A stretch of DNA of 64,000 bases from Alisma plantago-aquatica (GCA_963693085.1 OY856411.1:1345036550-1345100549); one strand, 5' to 3'. Shown: positions 47,420 through 59,650, numbered from the stretch's first letter. Notes: generated by a model from the sequence alone, not told the origin. Translations and numbers: made by a program.

Positions 47420-49176
47420 CTTGCACTTTCAAATTCAGGTCTGAAGTGGTTTTTTTGTTTAAGTTGTATCACACAAACACCTAGTCTTCTTTCTTGAAGA
47501 AGTTTCTTGTTCTCAAGCCTCCACCCTAGGGCATCGGTCTCGTCGTCCATGCGGATGTGGAAACTCTTGGTGCACCACCTTGGTCTCCAAGAGGGGGCAA
47601 AGAATTGGAGTTGTCTACGTGCTAGAGTTGTTCTCTCTCCTTTCTCCTCCTATTGTGGGTTGTTGACCTTAGGGTGAGTTTGTACCTCTCTAAGAGGAAG
47701 AACTATTAGACATCTTGTCTCACAAGTGTGTGTACCCTTGGATGTCTCCTCTTTTTTATAGCAGAGTCATGGGATTGGATTTCAAAAATCCAATCTCGTT
47801 CCTAATCGCAACTAAAAACAGAATCAAATTCGAAATACTGCCTGAAATCTCAATCATCTGGTTCATTTAACCACTTGAATGAATTGGACTAATTTTGTCA
47901 TCCACTTGACTGATTTCGTACTCGAATCGACTGAATAGACAATTCGTGTGTGATTTTGATTGACCAATCCATTTCAAATCAGAATGAAGACATATTCCTT
48001 GTTGTTTCCAGAATTCAATCCAATCGAATAATCAGGATATCCAGTCGATTCATTTTCACAAACTAGCCATCAGTTGAATAATTAACAATCAATTGACCAG
48101 TTGGTCAAGCCATCTAGTTGACTGATTGGATTTCCCATTTGACCTATTAGATAGGAAATCAACATGTACATGATTCACCATTCTAATCATATGTTTGATC
48201 ATGAACTTCAATTCCCTTATGCATACTTGTGTGTGCACCCTATAGGTTCCACATTATTTTGGTAGTGATGTTCAGAACCTCACAAGCAAAGATTGGTCTC
48301 GAACAACACATCATTCCTACCCAAGTTATAAAAATAAGTTTAGAAAAACTTTAACTTGTAAGTGATTAATGTCACCATGACAGTGTAATTTCTTTGTCAC
48401 AGATATCTACATTAAAATAGAGACATGTATTTGTCATCCTCTTAACATTCTATCTATGTCTATTAGACTAGAGCAAACTATTGACATTGAGTGAGCTCAG
48501 TATCACATATTGACTCACATAAGCTTGGCCATGCCTTTCAAAGTCTCTCTTATCAAGTGGACAGGATACCACTCCAATAGAGAGATAAATTCCATCTACA
48601 TCACTCACAATAATACGTGTCATAGTGCACCAAATCACCACATGTATTGCAATCCTTATACAGAGTCACATTGGGCCACAATTAAAGTAGACAGAATAGC
48701 ATATGATTGTAGTGATTTAAGGGGTAAGGATTACAGCCATCATTGTCACATATAGATGACTCAGACTTGCCATGATATGACTTCCATGTGTCAATCTCAA
48801 AGTGGTTTTGTCCAGTATAACTTGTTCTCTAACAAGTACTCATGTATTTGAATTTGTATCTAGTATCATGACTAAATAACATAGTCATAATTTAACAGAC
48901 GCGCTAGTTTTATGTATTATCGTTGTCCTATTATATCCACAATAGTAATAGGTTGTGGACACTATAAGAATGAAACTCTAGATTATACATATGATCTCTT
49001 GTTCAAGTCCTCAATCCAAATGATATGTCATCAAGTCAAAACATTCTTAGCAAATTATTAAATTTATTCACTAAAACAAACATGATAAATAGAATTGTCT
49101 TTAATAATAATTGAATCATATGCAATGTATCCTTATTACGACCATTATATGATGTCTCTCAGGACAAACAACTATT
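47420..49176 (-). mobile_element. LTR of a second Angela/Tork-like copia element, partial
   Basis: On the minus strand a polypurine tract (AAGTGGGAGAC, near 49,178-49,188) is followed by TGTTTGTCCTGAGAG within a few bases, which parallels the start of the 21,268 LTR. A segment at 48,600-48,760 matches the same family in translation (APNHHMYCNPYT and CSDLRGKDY compared with PNHHLYNNPC and CSDFRSKNH on the antisense of the other LTRs). A TATA box lies at 47,752-47,760 (minus) with a palindrome cluster about 110 bp upstream (47,870-48,140). The 3' boundary near 47,420 is a guess. It is a 3' LTR whose element interior is mostly gone. Confidence 0.6.
47870..48140. repeat. Palindrome-like cluster in the 47-49 kb LTR
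   Basis: Repeated CAGTTGA/TCAACTG-, CAGTCGATT- and TTGACCAG-like motifs in both orientations. The best unit, 48,093-48,108, is TTGACCAGTTGGTCAA with 7-bp arms. It is more decayed than the clusters in the other families. Confidence 0.6.
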
Positions 49177-49240
49177 AGTCTCCCACTTGTACTGGAGTCA
49201 ATAACTCATGAATAGAATTTAAAGTGGTAAATAGGTTCAG

Positions 49241-49335
49241 CATCATCTTCCAGATGTCTTCAAAATGTAATATACGGGAACCTATTTACAAAATATGTCA
49301 CAGCTCGGCATCATCTTCCAGATGTCTTCAAAATG
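49241..49335 (+). repeat. Direct repeat, 27-bp unit, 68-bp spacing
   Basis: The block starting CATCATCTTCCAGATGTCTT occurs at 49,241-49,267 and again at 49,309-49,335 with no mismatch that I can see. It lies in the remnant interior of the copia element or its flank. Confidence 0.85.
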
Positions 49336-50881
49336 CACTACTGCGGGCCCAGTTTCAGCACACTATTTCCAACTTCTACATGTGTAATTTATACCAGCCC
49401 AGCTTGACTGGGAGTGCGTGATCACAACAAGACAAGCCAGCCGACAAACTGCAAGAGAAAACATTGCCCCATCCTTCGCCACTCCAAAAAGCATCAAGTA
49501 TGACCACTACCAGTCCCAGGTCTGATTGTAACAACGACGCAGTGTTTGGCATAAAAACCGTGTGTAAATGACGTAAATGAACCAGGATTTCTCACACGTC
49601 ACTCCACGTCTTATTTCACTTTTCTATAGGCACTTCTCCCCTCCTTGAAAGCTTCTTGCGGTGAGGAGCTTACGGTGGTCCTATACAGCTATTGACAAAT
49701 GCTCACTACATTGGTCGACGCTCAATCCCAGTACCACACCCGTGTCCCAACTTTTTTTGTGATGCTTGTTAGTTCATAATCTGGTCTGGGTGCTCAATCC
49801 CCGATGTGTGCGTTCTCTTACTAGGGAGCCCACCCCCTTGGTTATGCTATTGGTACAGTGTACGTGCTTTGCGTTCACTGTTTTGATCTAGTAATACAAA
49901 CGGGGTATTTCTTATGCTTATCTAAGCATTCAATCTAGAGATTCTAGACTCCCACTTCAGTAGCTGATGTAAGTACTACGGACAACTACAAAACAGAGGG
50001 GCTCAGTTTCAAAGCTGATCTGTCCCCTAATAGAAGTCAAGGCACGGCTCTGCCACCTCACAGACAAGGGTGGCTACTTTTAAATAAGGATGAAGTCAGA
50101 TCTTTACTTCAATGCTCTATGGACGTCTGGCCTCCACTACAGGTTGTGGGGTAGTGGGAAAAATTCTTCTTTACTACTATCCCAAAGATGAAGTTAGATC
50201 CCAGCTTACATGGATTCAGTTTATCGATTTTTCAACTTCCAGACATCGGCAACATTGCAATGCATCAATGGTTTTAGAGTAGCCATTTTCATTTAAATCC
50301 TTGTAATCAATTTTTTTCTTTGTGGAATAGTTCCGGGTATTATGGGGAAAACCAGCTCGTCCAAACAAAGAGGCCTCCAATCATGTAAAGAGGCCTCCAA
50401 TCATGTGTTGCCTTCGGTCATATTACATCAACATAATCCCCCTCGTCCTCTGCTGCAATAATGCGGGCAACTTATCCTGTAATGTTTGTAACCTTGTCTT
50501 TTGTTATATGCAAATGATAGGCAAATATATACTGCTTGGTACGTCGCGTTGGTTAACTTGGTCGTATGGAAACGCAGTATTAGTTTCAGGCATAGGAACA
50601 AAGGCTGAAGCTGGCTTACTGTAATCACATAAATAAAAGACGTTTCGTGTTTCTTTGGATATTAGTTAATAACAAAAAGATGAGATACACATCAAACTTG
50701 ATACAATGGCACACTGCAACACAACCTGAAACACATAAATCAAACTAATCTCAAATAGCAACTAACGTGCACTTACAATATAAATCTCTGGTTTAGCAGC
50801 ATTCCAGTAAATATAATGATAGGGCACAGCTAAACTTTTCCTTTCCTTCTGTTTTTGCACTCTGGAGAGTACTGCGGCTGT
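49336..50881. other. Non-coding flank downstream of the kinase exon
   Basis: About 1.5 kb of mixed composition with no coding signature. The part nearest the stop codon (50,630-50,881) is the likely 3' UTR of the kinase gene on the minus strand. A perfect 20-bp tandem duplication (AAAGAGGCCTCCAATCATGT) is at 50,367-50,406. Confidence 0.5.
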
Positions 50882-51221
50882 TTAGTCTGTGGTCATTGGT
50901 CGGGACATGCAACACCGGAAACGAGCTTTGCGTACAGTAGTCATTATCTCAGCCTCGGCCATTTCAAGCATCTGGACAACCTCAGTAAAGGGTGGACGAA
51001 CATCGGGTTCAACATCCCAACATCGAGTCATAATGTCACCCAACACCGGAAGGCAGTCGGGTGGAATGGTGGGACGTACACCCCTGTTAACAACTGCAAA
51101 TGCTGCCTGAACGGCTGTCATGTTTTGAAATGGAAGCATGCCTGTTATCAGTTCCCAAAGAACTATGCCAAAACTATATACGTCGACTTTCTGGGTGTAG
51201 GGTCTATGCTGTATCATCTCC
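50882..51221 (-). CDS. Terminal exon of a Raf-like Ser/Thr/Tyr protein kinase
   Basis: The minus strand encodes the last ~113 residues of a protein kinase: [20 protein letters not shown] (end of the activation segment and subdomain IX), [20 protein letters not shown], then the [12 protein letters not shown] stretch with the subdomain XI Arg, and the tail [15 protein letters not shown] with stop TAA at 50,882-50,884. The sequence is closest to the plant Raf-like MAPKKK group that includes Arabidopsis AT4G31170 and AT2G24360, by recall rather than search. Such kinases are soluble and act in stress and light or ABA signalling. The exon begins after a good acceptor (TTTCTTCTCTCCAG, 51,222-51,235) inside the Pro codon of the APE motif; a Met at 51,238 is in the intron and is not a start. 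Upstream exons were not found as far as 64,000. Confidence 0.88.
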
Positions 51222-53480
51222 CTGGAGAGAAGAAACATAAGAAGTTAGCAAACCATTATACAAAATACTGTGAAGCAAGAAATCGTACAGTATCTATACT
51301 AGCAAACTTCATTCTAAAAGAATAGAAATTTTCACATAATAAAACAAATAGAAAATCTCACATAATAAGACAAGTTTAAAATTTACATGTGTAGCATGAA
51401 GTTCAGTCATGGAGTTGAAATTAAACAAGCATAAAACAGCCTAAGTTTTGGTTTTACATTTCCATATTTTTCCTCCCCGTCCATGTTCTCAGACCACAAT
51501 AGCTACTAATTCTTTTCTTATCTAGGACCATTGCCGCCACTCAGACCACAATAGCTACCAATGTCATAATCCCAGCATCCCCTAATCCCTGCCACCCTCT
51601 GACCAGCAATCTGCTCTCCCATCCGCATCCAGCTACTACTACTACTACAGCCCATCTTCGTCCATTCCCAAGTGTGTAGTCCCCACATGTAGGCTGCTGT
51701 TATAAGCAGCTCACGCAGATATCATGGCCCTTTAAGTTCAAGATATTCTAAAGAATGTAGTTGCGTTTGGAAAATGTGGAATATGTTTTGGCTGCATTTA
51801 ACGAAATGGGAGACCAAATTGGGCATCGTGCAGAGGCAAACCCCCTCTATTGCAAAATTGTTGTAGACCCACTGAATTTCACGAAATTTCATAACAAATT
51901 CCCACAAAGAGCATTTCTATTTCCAGTTCCTGTCAAATCTTAATATTTCAGTTAAAATTCTGAAAAATAAGGCAAACTCCAAGAGTAAAAACAGATATCT
52001 AATTGAGGTCAAATTAGGGCAACCAAGGTTCGACCATGTTGGTGTGATTTAAGTGGTTTTAATATTTATTTAACTTATAGAAAACCAATATACTGTTGGT
52101 AGATCTAATTATAGCATAGAATAATATAATTATACTGAATTTTATTCATATATATAAATATTAATGTAAATATATACATAAATGCCTCAGGTGTCATCCT
52201 AGAGGCCACTGTCTAGCCACAAACAACTGCCCATAAGGGTTAAAGTTTTCAACCATTTAAGCATTCAAGGAAAGCTATAGTAGATGTAGAAGGGATGGCT
52301 GTAGAATCTTGCATTTCCAAAATGATGGTCATTGTCCTTCCCCCAAGGTACAAATCAAGCTCCGAACATGCCAACAAAATGCCAATAGCTTCCATAATTC
52401 TGAGTCATTAACAAGGCACAAAAAGAATCTGGGTCTTGGTAAGAACAATGGACCAGTAAGGGGCCATTGTCCCAACCATCTTAATTACTTTAGGGACAGG
52501 ATTTCTAGTCAAGTCCCTGTATTAGGCTTTGGATGTCACCAGTTCTATAAGTGCAATGAACTCATGAAGGAGACGAGGCAAAAGTTCATTTCATTATCTA
52601 GCAATGGATCAGGGACTGGGAGGAGCCACCAAGTATATATTGTTGGAAACTAGCTCTCTAGTAGAAGAAATCCACCGAGAGGATGAACATACATCATTAA
52701 ACATACACACAAGCCGGACAAGGTTCATTTGTTGAACTGCAGTCTCTGCAGGAGGTCACCGTCACCATTTTACAACGTTGATAGTAACTATGATTGGGAA
52801 ACCTCTTCTAAAGAAGATTCTCTACCAGAAGTAAGCTACCATAGTTATTTTACTAGGAGCACAAAATAAAATCTTACAGAGGGAGAGAAAATACGTTAAT
52901 TATGAGACAAATGACTGTCTTTATAACAAAAGAGGCAAGAATAGTAACACATACATTTTGCCCTTATTGCATGCAGTAATGTATTATTATCAAAATCAAA
53001 TATATACAGAAATTATAAATGATAATTCATTTTTTATGTCTATTTATCATATTTAACTCACGTTTGAACTTGACTGCACTCATGTGGTCCAGATCCCATT
53101 AATGGGAAACTTCAAATCATGATGACCAAACCAGAAGGGGAAGTCACGTTAAACATCTAAATCATCCAAAAGTCCCTAGGTCATATGGTAAATATGGTCA
53201 AATCTGTTTCATTCAATACTCACTTTCCAATTTATAGGCGAAGGGATTGATATTCCAAACAGTTTACTCTCTGAGATTGGATAAAATGATGGGTCTTCAT
53301 CACAGAGGAATTACTGCCCTAAGGATGTTCGGCCACATCCATATAATAGTGTGGTGATAATGAAAGCATTTTGCACATAAATGTGGTATAGTGTGACGGG
53401 GTGCCCTCCATAGCCAACCTAACCTTTCCCATCGTCTGAGTAAATTTGCAATCAGGTATCTCATAAAGGAGTAATAAATA
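51222..53480 (-). other. Putative intron of the kinase gene, part 1
   Basis: Begins (minus strand) with the acceptor and pyrimidine tract of the kinase exon. I see no coding signature; frames at 51,722-51,943 and 52,309-52,653 show no domain. Composition is AT-rich, as expected for an intron or intergenic DNA. Confidence 0.45.
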
Positions 53481-53489
53481 AAATGTCAA

Positions 53490-55420
53490 ATTTAGCCCCT
53501 ATTCAAAAGCACTCCCCTTCAAGCTTGAGTGTAAACTCGTATCCCAACTGAATGTAAGAAGTAAAAGCATTGTAAAAACATCTGCTAGTTATCCAAATCT
53601 CAGATGAGTTTAAAAGTTCTTGGCGTATCCAAATCTCAACAAAATGGCAGTCACCTTCAAGGTGCTTAGCCCACATATGGCTAACAAGATTATTGGGAAC
53701 GGATTGTTGTCCATTTGTCACTATTAGTCATAGGAGTCTCCACAGACACTCCTATCAGAAAGAATGGATAGCTCAAAAGGGAACTACTAACGTGCACGGT
53801 TATATTAAAGCCCTGTGATATATAGAGCATAAAACCAAAAAGATGTAACGAGCAAAATAATCAGTATAACTTCTAGTACTCATTGGTTGCCTAGTCAGCA
53901 TCCGCTTGCCCAACAAGTCACACTAGAGTAGGAGATTGGTCCAAATTAGAATAGATAAAACCTTTTCTCGTGAGTCAAACAGACAATGTTGTCGATTGAG
54001 CTTATTCAGGTGAGCTCATGGATTTGTCTTATTACTCTCACAGCATATCAGGACAAGCCATAGCCAGATACATGAGTTTGCCCATAACTCTGATTTTGAA
54101 GTCCTGGAACATGATCGTCTTTACCAGTGTCACTAACCACCTTCTATATAGTCGGTATGTTTGAGGTAGAGGTTAGGCTGTATTCTTTCTGTCCTCACTG
54201 TTTTATCCAACTATATTTGAGAGAGATTGATAGGTCTATCAGAACATAGCACTTCAACTCCACATAAACATTACAGTATACTAGATACTTGGTAGGGATG
54301 TGTATACCAAGGAATGAGGTTTCGACGAAATCGTCGAAATTTCATCAAAAATTTCGATTTCGACGCCATCTGCTACAAAATCTTGCAACCATAACGCTAT
54401 GTCGAAATCATCGAATTTTTTTGCCCAAAATTCAAAATTTTCCCAGGGAACATGGAAGTTTCCTTTCCTCCCACATGAAGGACCCTCCCATTTATCCCCA
54501 TATCAAATTTTATTGCATAAAACGATGCATTTAGGTGCAAAGATCATCCCTGTGAAATTTCATGGCTTAATTCGTTGATTTTGGCGTCGAAACGGGCATT
54601 GTTGCATTTGTCGAAATTTTTGTCAAAATTTCAATAAATTTCGGTTTCCATGCTGTCGAAACGGCATCGAAATCAGATACCTCATTCCTTGGTGTATACA
54701 GCACCTTTGATGGCAGTGATACTTTTGATATCACTATTTGCAACACAATTTCATCCAAATAATGTCACCATCATTATCATCTAAGCCACAGTCCGATCCC
54801 TTTTGGACAGTTTATTGACTATGAGGTTGAATTTACATCTTAAAGAGGTACAGCCAAATCACAGAGGTGCAAGAAAAGGATTAACTCGATGAGAAATAGG
54901 TAGCAAGAACTGCATCAAACCAAAATCTTTGATGAGCTTGTGAATGAATCAAGAATCCCACAGAAATTCTTGAACAGAGCCACCACATACTGAGATATGT
55001 CAGCTCATGAGACATGTGAAGCACACCTACACAAACTACAAAAATCAAAAGGTTCCCTTTTGGCATATCTGAAAGTTTTGAATTTTAGATGTTGAGTTCA
55101 ACTGAACACTTGCTCCAAGCTAAAGCTTTTCCATAATAGACAAGATTCCATCTTTGATTTTCAACGAGTAGATCCAAGCCATACCACAATCCTCAGCATA
55201 CGTCCTCCTAAAAAGTAGTATTGTATGAAGAAGATCTGAGAATACCCCCAGCAAGTGTGCATGATCAATGAATTAGCAATTCTAAAAATATTTCTTACGG
55301 TATAATGAATATTTCCAATCAATATAGAAGCAGGGGAGTCTACCGAACATCCGAAAACACTTGATGTGTTTTCGCCTGACTTCCTCAGAAGGTACACATC
55401 TAGAAATCATTGGATCAAGA
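53490..55420 (-). pseudogene. Decayed copia pol (integrase to RNase H), split by a hAT element
   Basis: On the minus strand, in order: integrase traces at about 55,400-54,880 (SQIFFIQYYF, then GVLHMSHELT and QRFWFDAVLAT); after the hAT insert (54,308-54,691), the end of RT at about 54,090-53,990 (VMGKLMYLAMACPDML); then the RNase H end at 53,721-53,503 (NNLVSHMWAKHLEGDCHFVE and a final QLGYEFTLKLEGECF). The order INT-RT-RNase H identifies Ty1/copia. Every block is broken by stops and shifts, so this is an old copy. No LTR was seen on either side. Confidence 0.65.
54308..54691. mobile_element. Non-autonomous hAT element A, 384 bp, 8-bp TSD GTGTATAC
   Basis: Ends are CAAGGAATGAGGT in inverted orientation, and both sides carry the perfect 8-bp duplication GTGTATAC (54,300-54,307 and 54,692-54,699). 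An 8-bp duplication and CA-starting termini are typical of hAT. The interior is rich in TTTCGA/TCGAAA motifs near both ends and has no coding frame. It sits inside decayed copia pol. Confidence 0.92.
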
Positions 55421-56533
55421 TGGTACCACATCTGAATATCAATTTTCAGGGACTAGTAGAAGCTTACTGTCCTATAAAGTAACTATACCACATTAAAGTA
55501 CTCACCAATAGATCTTTCTCTTTGTCTCTCAAGTCTCAACAGATCATCATCATACAGATTAAACAGGCAAACGGGTATTCTTCTTCGGATAAAAGTGCTT
55601 TATGGCAGCTTCTTTTATCTACATCGTAGTGAGTTAGACCATGAAGTTTGGAACAGTGTGAGGCACCTTGCTAGTGTGTGACGATGACTCAACTGACTGA
55701 ACCATTATTCCTTCACTCCTCAGCTATACTCTGCTGTTCCTGGACAATTCTCCTCAACATGTATCATGGCACCCAAAAATGTGTAAGATTGCACGCATTA
55801 ATAAGTGCTAACTTTTTGCCTATTTAGCTTTATACTGATCTCCTGGAAATTAGGGATTGGTATTTGAAAGAATAATGACAAGATTGTAGTTGTAAGAATT
55901 TGTTACTTCTTTTCTTTTTCATTCATGGTAAGATCATGACAGTGCTAGAAACAACAATAAGAAGATGCACAAGAGGTGAAAGAAGATATATTGACGTGCA
56001 TCATCAACAGATGAAAATGAATGAATCATGTGATGGAGATCACTATACCCAGTTCTGGACAGAATCAGATATGTAAACTACCCGCACAAATTGCATGCAA
56101 GTGTAATTGCATTGTTAAAGACTCCTCTACTGAGTGTTGGGTGTAGACTAGAAACATATATGGAGGAGCCTTCGAAGCTAAACTCCCAACCTCTGGTCAA
56201 CATATGTCAACATTAAGGGAAAAACAGATCAGAACCAAACTTCCACTGAAAACATTTGATGTGGGACACATCATACAAAGAAGATAAATGACAATTCCCA
56301 ATATTCAATTCATAATCAACTGCCTAGACATAAGCCCCAAGGCTAGCTTTTATAACACTAGATTACTTGATCCACAAGTAATGAAAATAAACTCCTAATT
56401 AAATTAAATTCGTAATTAAATAAAGCCTAAAATAAAGATACACATACAAGAATTATGACTAAGTACATTGACAAATAAAAGTAAAGCAAAAAAAGTAGAA
56501 TAATGCCTAATACGTCCTACATCGCATTCTTAT
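55421..56533. other. Unassigned DNA between copia relic and hAT B
   Basis: About 1.1 kb. It may include more of the decayed copia element (gag or protease end) but no peptide is recognisable. No other structure seen. Confidence 0.4.
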
Positions 56534-58737
56534 CAAGGAATGAGGTATCCGATTTCGATGTCGTTTCGAAAGCATGGAAACCGAAATTTTTTGAAATTTC
56601 GACGAAAATTTCGGGAGATGCAACCTTGCCCGTTTTGACGCCAAAATGAACGAATTAATTTGGGGGGTCCTTCATGTGGGAGGTAAGGGAACTGTCCTGT
56701 TTCTTGAGGATTTTGATGAAAGGTTTCGATGAGAAATTGTAGGAATTAAGTTATGCAATTTTGCAAGAATGAGCTATATACATGCATGTACTTATTTGTG
56801 TTATAATATCATATATTGGATGTGTAGGGCATCCCCACACATTTTACTTGGGTTGATAGTTTGTTGATGATATTGACTCAACAGTTAATCATTTCATTGG
56901 TCTCAAGAACACTAGTGCAATGTTTCTAACTGTGTTTTGGAAAGCGCGAAGCATGCGGATTGCCCCCCTTGAAGCGGGAAGCACGAAGCAAGTTTTGAAG
57001 CAGATCAAAGCGGGTGCTTTTTGAAAAAGCGGTTCTCATTGTTTTAAATTAATTTATAAATTTTGTGATTGCCATACTACCAACAAAAAGAAATATTACT
57101 TAACAATCAAGTATTTTAAATAATACTTCACTGCTACAAATGACTTTTATAGATCAAAACAGTTCCTAATAACAGAAGTAAATGTTGGATCAGTTAGCAA
57201 TTTAGCATTGGATCAGTTAGCATTAGCAAGAAGAGAAGAGAACAAGTGAACAACATTCGAGGACAGAGTACAATGCAATTTAACAGCCTACACAGAAGTT
57301 CTAGTTGTCAAGGGCCGTTTTCATATAGATCAGTTAGCACTTGGCATAGCATTAGCATTATTAGCAAGGAAGAGAGGTTACGGAACAAGGAGCAAGGAAG
57401 AGTGACAAGGAAACATACAGCAGGTAAGAAGGTGACAAAATTACTGTATGAAACAGAGAGCAAGGAAGAGATTAAGGGAACAGGGAGAACGGATGAGCGA
57501 AAAGGAAACGTATAGCAGGGAAGAGGTTAAGGGAAGAGAAAAAAGGGGCAGTAGGATGCTAACAAAAAATTGAAAAAAAAGGAAACTGAATCTCAAGCAA
57601 TTGGAGAAGGGAAGAGGATGTGACATTAAGAGAAGAAGAGAAGTGGTTCGCACATATAAACAAATAAGTAAACAAAAATACATACCTGTAGGCTGTAGTA
57701 AACAGGGCAGTTCTAACGTCAATGGAGAAGAAGAGAAATCTTCAGCAGGTTCTTTGAGGAAGGAAGATGATTGATTCCTTTTACTTCTATGGTGCCTGGC
57801 ACACCTTCCTCCTTCAGGGCCGGCCTAAAAAACCCAAGTTTGCTACTGTGATCTCCTTCACAACTGCAGCTTGACGGCACTCTGTTGCCGACAATTGTTG
57901 TATCGGCTGGTGTGAGAAGAAGGGATCTCAATAGGACTGATTTTATAGGAAGGAGGAGGTATGGTGTACTAGGGAAGGGACTGAGAGTCCTAATCGGGGA
58001 AAAAAACCGCAGCCATGGCCGACTGGAACTTGAACCCGTGCGGCGGCAGTCCGCGCTGGAACGGGATTCGGGGAATCGGGTGTTGCGTTTCTGCAAAAGC
58101 ATTTAATTCTCTATGTAATTTACACATCAGTCCCTGTGCGGGTTTAGGCGGCCGCTTTAGCAGGTCCAATAAAGTGGCCCAAAGCGGGAATAGGCGGCCC
58201 AAGGCACCTGCTTCAGGCCCAAACGCACCACAGTCCGCTCAGCTCAGGATTCCTACGGCAGAAGTTTTAAACGCTAAAGCGGGCGCTTTGGCGGCCAGAC
58301 TGGCCGCTTTTTTAATCAATGGTTTCTAAGCTAAATCATTATTTGTTGATGTGGTTGGCTTCCTAGCACCTTCACTGTCTAATAAGCCACCACTAGGATA
58401 CATGTCGTCCACATTGCAGAAACAAAAAAAGCATGCATTGTATTTAATAATTTGAATAGCAAATATTAGGGAAAAGCAATGCAATTATGATATACTATAA
58501 GTATATACTATGTATAAGTACTAAATGGTGAAATAACTCCAATCCCCCTTTGCTCCTCTTCAAAAAACAACAATAACAACAAGAATTGCAATTATCGAAT
58601 TTGGCGAAATTCATCGAAATTCAATGAAATCATCGAAATTTGGCGAAACTCATCGAAATCAACACAATCGCACGTTTCGGTACCAGATCCCATCGAAATC
58701 AAAAAATTTGCCAATTTCGCTGAAACCTCATTCCTTG
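56534..58737. mobile_element. hAT element B, same family as A, 2,204 bp with nested insert
   Basis: Has the same CAAGGAATGAGGT termini as element A, in reverse orientation: its left end matches A's right end over ~100 bp. The flanks are ATTCTTAT (56,526-56,533) and ATTCTTCT (58,738-58,745), a 7 of 8 match. Without the nested element (1,392 bp) and its duplication the length would be about 804 bp. No transposase frame is present. Its right end is rich in TTTCGATGAAATTT-like subterminal repeats. Confidence 0.85.
56930..58321. mobile_element. Nested hAT-like element C, 1,392 bp, 8-bp TSD GTTTCTAA
   Basis: Inserted into element B. Both sides show GTTTCTAA (56,922-56,929 and 58,322-58,329). The ends are CTGTGTTTTGGAAAGCG and, read inward, CATTGATTAAAAAAGCGGCC, weakly inverted, followed by many AAGCGG/CCGCTT subterminal repeats at both ends. 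The interior is purine-rich (57,200-57,700) with no recognisable transposase; overlapping frames at 57,719-58,329 are not supported. By duplication size and structure it is a non-autonomous hAT. Confidence 0.78.
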
Positions 58738-59650
58738 ATTCTTCTACCATGAAGGACTAGCACTATCCAAAGAAAGGCTTAAACCATTGCAGAAGGTCAT
58801 CGGTTTTACCAAATTCCAAAGAAAACACTCAGGGTCTAAGCTAAATCATTAAAAGTCAAGCTTACTTTTCTATTATTGAGGAAGACAATAATTAGGAACG
58901 CCGCAAAAAAAAAAGAAAACATGCCAAATATGCATAGGTCCCTATTCTCTAATACATTAGTCAAGTGCTCGATGCAAGCATTAAGTTTTTAGCGGATTAT
59001 CAGGTTTGCAAACACAAGAAGCTCTGACAAGTTTTTCCTTTTACTTCTTTTTATAAAGCATGCAAAATGCTAGGTGACGATGTGTTGAAGCCTAGCAGGA
59101 CAATTAGAAATTAATAATGCACATGCATAAGTAATATGGTAGGTGACTATATGTGGTAGTCTAGTAGGACAATTTATTGCAGAGGGATGTTGTTATCGTC
59201 AAAGAATTTATAATTCCGGCTTTGAACATACTAAGAAGTCCTCTGAGCGTTCAACAAGCTCAAGTGGATCATTAATGAAGAGAACTAGACATTTCATGTT
59301 CGAATCCCTTACGAGTTCTGTATTTTACTTCTTTTTGTAGAGCATGTTATATGTGGTAGCGCAGGACAATTAGAAATTATCAATACACATGTAATAAAAC
59401 AGTGAATTGGGCTTTCATTCAAGACATTTCATTGAATTCAGTGCATATATATTTTATTACTCACTACCCAAACATTCACCATGTGAAGCAGGTCAGGCAC
59501 ATCATAAACTCCCTACAAGAACAAAGCATGTTAGATAGTCATTGTGGTTGAAAGGTGTTGAAGACCTATACAGCACTGCTGAAGACATATCAAGTTTTTG
59601 CCTAGTGACCATCACTATAACATTCTCGTGACGTTAAGCTATACTGTCCC
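58738..59650. other. Unassigned AT-rich DNA
   Basis: No coding signature; the 65-codon frame at 59,143-59,340 has no domain. The block TCTAAGCTAAATCATTA occurs near 58,838 and in similar form at 58,325, on the two sides of the element B end. Confidence 0.4.

Noticed and set aside
50855..51325. 156-codon plus-strand frame and 73-codon plus-strand frame
   Set aside because: Antisense shadows of the kinase exon.
57719..58329. Several overlapping frames with Arg/Ser/Pro-rich translations
   Set aside because: They lie within the GC-rich part of hAT element C on both strands, without domain or conserved motif.
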